DNA from: Fomitopsis serialis
Taxonomy: Eukaryota > Basidiomycota > Agaricomycetes > Polyporales > Fomitopsidaceae
Length of the DNA stretch: 64,000 nucleotides
Assembly: GCF_022376445.1 (NCBI RefSeq)
Contig: NW_025955021.1
Span: forward strand, 62,001-126,000
Direction of reading: 5' to 3'
The notes under the pieces are model-generated. The model saw only the letters and a list, made by a program, of their open reading frames with translations. It did no database searches and was not told where the DNA came from. Made by a program: the position numbers and the translations under genes. Numbering within the stretch: the first letter of the stretch is position 1; each line of letters starts with the position of its first letter. This document shows positions 59,251 to 64,000 of the stretch, in pieces.

Positions 59251-61298
59251 ATGTCCTGCTTCACCCTCTCGCCGGGCCCTGACCCCACCGGCGCAGACAG
59301 CCCAGGGTCGTCTATCTTCGACCTACCCACACAGACTGGACGTAATGAGCGGCCTACGCCGACACCGCAAGGAGGTGCAATCGCGTCCGGTGACTGCTTC
59401 TGCGATAATACCAGCCAGAGGGAAGCGACACCCTCGTTTCTGGTGATCTCTGGTGGAACAGGGTGCAACTCGATATGTTCGGCCTTTGGGAACGCGTGCT
59501 ATGTGCTTCCTGTCTCGGACGACGGAGGCTCTTCCAGTGAGATTATACGCGTCTTGGGCGGACCGTCTATCGGTATGCATTGTCGTATATCGTACGCTGC
59601 AGGGAGGACTAAGGACTGAGTGCACGAAGGTGATATACGGTCGCGTCTTGTACGCTTGATACCGCCCGCCCCTAGAACATCGTCCCTGGACCGTATCCGT
59701 AACCTCCTTGCATACAGATTGTCCGCGGAACGTTCTGAGCGCGAAGCTCGCGAGGAATGGAGGGACATCGTCGAGGGTAGGAGCCCGTTGTGGTCCGGGA
59801 TACCCAATGACAGGAAGGAGACGATCCGAGGTAGGTACTGCTATCAAGTCGTCCAAGCACATGAATCGCATGCCTGCTAGGCTTCCTGGTGCACTTTGAA
59901 GGTGAGGTACTGAAGCGAGCACATAAGAACTTCTCGTTCGTGAATGGGAGGTACGCCAATCTCCACTATACGAGAAGGTCTGATCCAACAAGCACACAGC
60001 ATCGGTAATTACTTCCTCTCTGCCGCCCAAATCTTCTTCCGCTCTCTTCCCTCGGCCATATTTCTATTCTCCTCCATCACAAACAGCCAGGTGAGTCCAC
60101 TGAGCCTCGCGCATCTCACTCAATTCTCATTACATCCCAGGCGAACATCATTCCCGTCATCGTCACGAACCACACAGTGACGATCGCCGCAGAACTAGTC
60201 AGACCTCCGTCCTCTGCGGTGCACGCCTCACTGACATGACATACTCGTCGTTCTCCCTCCCCTTCTCAAGGAGGACGGCGGCAGGCTCGTCGGACAGTGC
60301 GAGATATCCCACCCAGTGGCACGTCCACCGAGCATCAGCGTCCTCGGCGCGGAAGAGCACGATGCGGACCCGTTGTCCCCGGTAGACGGCCTGGATGGTG
60401 TGGTCTCGCCGAAGGGGAACGTGATGTTCCAGGCACACGATAAGTCGGACTACCAGCCGCTTGGCGCAAGGATATCAAGTGAGTGTTTGCATCTCCCACC
60501 GGCGAGGAGAAACGGCCAGACGGGTGATAGGGCTGTACTACATCAACGCGTATGGGAGCGAGATACACCCGTCGCCCAACCCTGACTACATCACAAACAT
60601 GTCGCTGAATGATGTTTTGGTGTACTCTTGCGGGTCGTTGTGGACGAGGTGCGTTTCACCCGCTGGTGCCAACTCGGTGATTTGCACTGACACACGCCGC
60701 CCGATACTCAGTATCATCCCTTGCCTTGCCTTGAGAGGCGTAGCGAGCGCCATCGCGCGCTCACGGTCTCTCCGTGCCAAGGTCCTCCTGCGTAAGCTCC
60801 ATTTGCCGGACATCTGTATCACCCCCTTTCTAACGCGCATCCTTCAGTAAACTCGAAGAACGACCGAGAGACGGACGGCTACACAGCCGTGGATTACGTC
60901 AAGTACACCTTGCCACTCGCAAATATGGAACCGCCTTGTCTGACCCTCGCTTCTCCAGGACGATCGCGCGTACGCTGAACGAATCTCATCACTCTCCCTC
61001 CTATGGCGGCCTGGGCAGGGCCGACACTACTTACCCCGTCTCTGCGTTTATCACGCACATCGTCTACCTCCAGGGTACCACCGTCGAGGTGGACGAGGCA
61101 CAAATCACCGTACGTGATGGCCTACTCATTGTGTAACCAGAGTACTGACTCGAGACGGCTCGCAACCAGGCTCTGGGCGTGCAGTGCATCCGGGTGAAGG
61201 GTACGCTGGACGATAAGTCCGACACCCCTCTCTTCGACGCGGATTGTGTTCGTTTTGCCATGCATCGCATCATAGTAGAGACGTCACTTCGCGACTGA
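59251..61298 (+). CDS. CofD/UPF0052-like protein
   Basis: Homolog of the CofD-like fold proteins of fungi (yeast YNL011C type) and bacterial YvcK/CofD. CofD transfers phospholactate in F420 synthesis, but fungi do not make F420 and the fungal role is unknown. Eleven exons (first 59251-59572, last 61170-61298) join in frame to 493 residues. Nucleotide-binding landmarks are near the N-terminus: FLVISGGTGCNSICSAFG, then VLPVSDDGGSSSEIIRVLGG and SIGDIRSRLVRLIPP. Further conserved blocks are GIPNDRKETIRGFLVHFEGE, RAHKNFSFVNGSIGNYFL, QIFFRSLPSAIFLFSSITNS, DDVLVYS-type NDVLVYSCGSLWTS, IIPCLALRGVASAIAR, YPVSAFITHIVYLQG and a C-terminal ALGVQCIRVKG. The upstream TTG-initiated extension was not used; the ATG at 59251 was chosen. 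Complete gene, convergent with NIC96 (140 bp between stops). Confidence 0.9.
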
Positions 61299-61438
61299 AC
61301 GTGTGCATCCCGGCGCAATTGGACCGTGTCCATTACCTTATAATCTGTCTCTCCGCTTCCTTCATGTGACAGACACAACATATCTAGCCTATGTAGAAGA
61401 TACAATTGCAGAAAACAAGAAAAATTTACAGAAACACG

Positions 61439-64000
61439 CTAGAGAGCAATCTCGACGTCCAACCGCGCCAGATACGAATACACGTCGGGGGACAGCCGAT
61501 ATTTCAGCGTGCCCGCAAAGATCATGAGTGATCGCGACTTCTTCCGCAGAGCAGCGAGGGTCTACATAACAGGTCAGCGAAACAGGTTTGAACTGCGAGG
61601 AACCAACGATATTCACCACTTGGCGACTCGCCTCGGCCATGAGCGAGGCCTTGACCTTTTGGTGGACGCTGGCCAGTGTGTCCATGGTGAGAGTGAGGAA
61701 GGTTTGCAGATTCCTTTGGAGTGCCTCTGGGAGGTCGCGGAACTCTTCCGCACGTCGCTGGATTTTGGCGACGTCCCCGTCCATAGGTATGAGGTCTATC
61801 GACTCCATGACCTGCAAGCACTCGTTACTAGCAATACGGCTTCGGCATGAACAGGAACCTACCTCCAGAGCGAATTCGACCCTCCCATTCTCCTTCGCCT
61901 CCATCGCTTCCCTTACCCTCAGCAGCCTGATCACCGCATCCCTCTCCTTCCCAACCGCCCTGTTCGTACGCTCGTAATGCCTCAGGATATCCGCCGCCGT
62001 CCGCTCGATTGCGCGCGCCTTCTCATCGCCGCTCGGCTGGCCGATGGTGTTGCCCAGTGCCTGCGCGAGGCACGCGATGACGATCGTGTAGTCGCCAGCG
62101 AGGTTGTACAGCTTGATCGCCTCCGGCACGCGGTCGTTCTCCTCCGAGTGCTTCGCCGCGCGCACGAGGACCTGCTCGTTATACTCTTGGCTGCTCTCGA
62201 GCTTGAGAAGGGGTGCGCCCTGCTCGATAAGCCCGCTCTGGGGAGGTTACGGCGTGAGCGGGACGATAAGTGGAAGATGTGAAGAAGACATACGAAACGT
62301 GTGCCGTCGGGACGGAACCCGCCGACGAGCTCTTCCCATGCAGCACCGGTGTTTGCGAGGACGATGATGCGGCGAACGAGCTCCCACGCAGCTTCCAGCT
62401 GTTCCTTGCCAACACCGCCGCTCTGGTCTGCGCTGAGGCTGACACAGTAGACGTATTGCAATGCTTCCCGTGCGTCCATCTTCACGAAAGTGCGCACATA
62501 CCGCCAAATCAGCGTCGAAAGGCTTAAGGCTGGTGGTGACGTCGGGGAAAGGGACACTGTTATGCCCTACGGTCAGTGTCATGTAGGCACCGAGAGTGAA
62601 GTACAAATTTACAGGGAGTCATGTCAGACGTTTCGGCTCGCGAGGGGACACGTAGAAGCCCATGGTATGCCAGAGCAATGGCAAGATGAACAGCTTCTAC
62701 CTCTGTCTCTTGATGATCCCACAATGCAGCGACGGCCTACAAAAACGTCAGCTCGTTGTTCGGGGACAAGCAGGTCGAGGACTGACCCTCTCAAATTGAC
62801 CGCACATCAGCAACACGCCAGCCCATACACCTCGCCTAGCACCGTTCTGTCCAGGTACGCCATCAAAATGGCGCTCCCCGTAGCTCAGGAGCACCTCCGA
62901 GAGCCCGCGCAAACCACCGTGCTCCTCTTCGTCAACCTACATGCATATATGCGCGCATCCAATCAGTAATCCAGCAGTACTGCAGTTCAGAAAAGGTATG
63001 CGAACCATGGACAGCTGGAACCAGAGCCAGTCCTCCGTCGTGACAGTGACGTTCTGCACGCTTCTCCGTGCCGGGTCGATCTTGCCCATCAACTTGTAGA
63101 GCGCGAGCTTGAACGGGTCCGCAGTGGATGAGTGCAGCATGTGCGCGTTGAACGCCGCGTGTACTTGGTCTCGATGTGGTTTCGGCAGTCTACATAATGA
63201 GAGTACATGAGATGGAATGAGGTGAGACCGACTGAGCGAACGCACTTTCGGTCCAGCGAGTCGAGCCATGCCCGGAAGTGGCTTATGAAGCCTGCTTCAC
63301 GGTGCTCAATAGCCTGTTGGTAGCGCAGAGCTTCGGCCAACGCGTCTTGTGGGTTCCCTGTACGCACAAGGTAGAACAGCTTCGCCCAGACCGGTTGACC
63401 CGCAATCAACTGCACACGGCACAATCAGGCCACGTATATTAAGCGGGCCATTGGCATGCTTACCTCAATCCGGTCCTCCCATTCGCCATTCCGGTAATGC
63501 CTGACGAGCACGAACGCGCGAACCTTGTTCGATATGCTCGGATCGCCACCCAGCCTCGCTTCGATGGGACGAGCCTGCAATGTCCTGTCCAGGACGTCCC
63601 AATATTGCTCCTCCAACGCCTCTCTAGCACCGCGCGCGATCTGCTTGCGCAGCTCGACAGCTTCGCGCGATTCGGGGTCACCAAGATATACCCGCGCGTA
63701 CTTGCGTTCGAAAAGCGGTGCATTGAGTATATGCGCGCCGGCGTGTTCAAGTGGCGGTAGCGCGGGTGGCTCGGCGGTGATTTTGGATAGGACGTGGAAG
63801 TTTTGGGAGAGCTGGAAGGAGCGGGGCTGAAAGGCGAGTGAGATGTGAACGCGAGGAACCAGGGTGCAAGAGACATACATCGTTGTTCACGGTAACAGAA
63901 GAGGAGAAGAGGGCGTGAATGATGGGATAGGATGTCCCACGTAGCCTTGCAGTGTTGAGCTCGGATACAGCACGAGCGTATGCCATCATCTTGCCCTGCA
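61439..64000 (-). CDS. NIC96: Nucleoporin Nic96/Nup93 (N-terminal part beyond window edge)
   Basis: Scaffold nucleoporin of the inner ring of the nuclear pore. The window holds the C-terminal helical solenoid over several exons. Near 63980 it reads MMAYARAVSELNTARLRGTS. Then come EEQYWDVLDRTLQARPIEAR, YRNGEWEDRIEV, AGQPVWAKLFYLVRTGNPQD, VTVTTEDWLWFQLSMV and GLRGLSEVLLSYGERHFDGV. Further on are VWAGVLLMCGQFERAVAALW, LIWRYVRTFVKMDAREALQY, AIKLYNLAGDYTIVIACLAQ and ADILRHYERTNRAVGKERDA. The end is SYLARLDVEIAL, the usual Nic96 C-terminus, with the stop at 61439. Splice joints checked are in frame, including the last (EASRQ to TLAALRKKSRSL). The first exons lie beyond 64000. A decayed second copy sits at 20.2-21.6 kb in opposite orientation. 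Confidence 0.95.

Overview
The window is nuclear DNA of a basidiomycete fungus, most likely an Agaricomycete. The genes are broken by many short introns (about 50-70 nt, GT-AG). The recognisable proteins are fungal housekeeping factors together with families expanded in mushroom-forming fungi (DUF6533 and DUF7704 membrane proteins). No rRNA, tRNA, CRISPR or viral gene was recognised.

Layout, left to right. 1-15 kb is a dense housekeeping block: a helical protein cut by the left edge (-), a PHD-finger protein (-), the tRNA methyltransferase Dnmt2 (+), eIF5 (+), the DEAD-box helicase Dbp3 (-) and the H3K79 methyltransferase Dot1 (+, divergent from Dbp3). 15.6-26.4 kb is a duplicated, decayed block. 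Copy A holds a DUF6533 gene, a wrecked SH3-protein copy without its SH3 core, and a decayed NIC96 copy. Copy B holds a DUF6533 copy almost empty of CpG and split by a CpG-bearing 808-bp insertion, then the intact SH3 gene. 26.7-34.5 kb has pICln (+), a membrane-anchored pepsin-like protein lacking both catalytic aspartates (-), and a small uncharacterised protein (-). 36.6-40.7 kb is the Cyc8/Ssn6 corepressor (-). 40.7-50.8 kb is gene-poor apart from a SERF/4F5-like gene at 44.5 kb. 50.8-54.3 kb has mitochondrial ClpP (-) and a Brr6/Brl1 nuclear-envelope protein (+). After another gene-poor stretch come a DUF7704 protein (-), a CofD/UPF0052-like protein (+), and the intact C-terminal part of the nucleoporin Nic96 (-), which runs off the right edge.

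The genes do not form one pathway. The most interesting content is structural: the segmental duplication with pseudogenes, the sharply bounded CpG-depleted tract that suggests past cytosine methylation and deamination, two long palindromes, and the pseudo-protease. A caution for any reader: at least eight otherwise conserved genes change frame in the sense of one missing base, often in a short run of identical bases. This looks more like deletion errors in the assembly than mass gene death, and those genes should not be called pseudogenes on this evidence alone.
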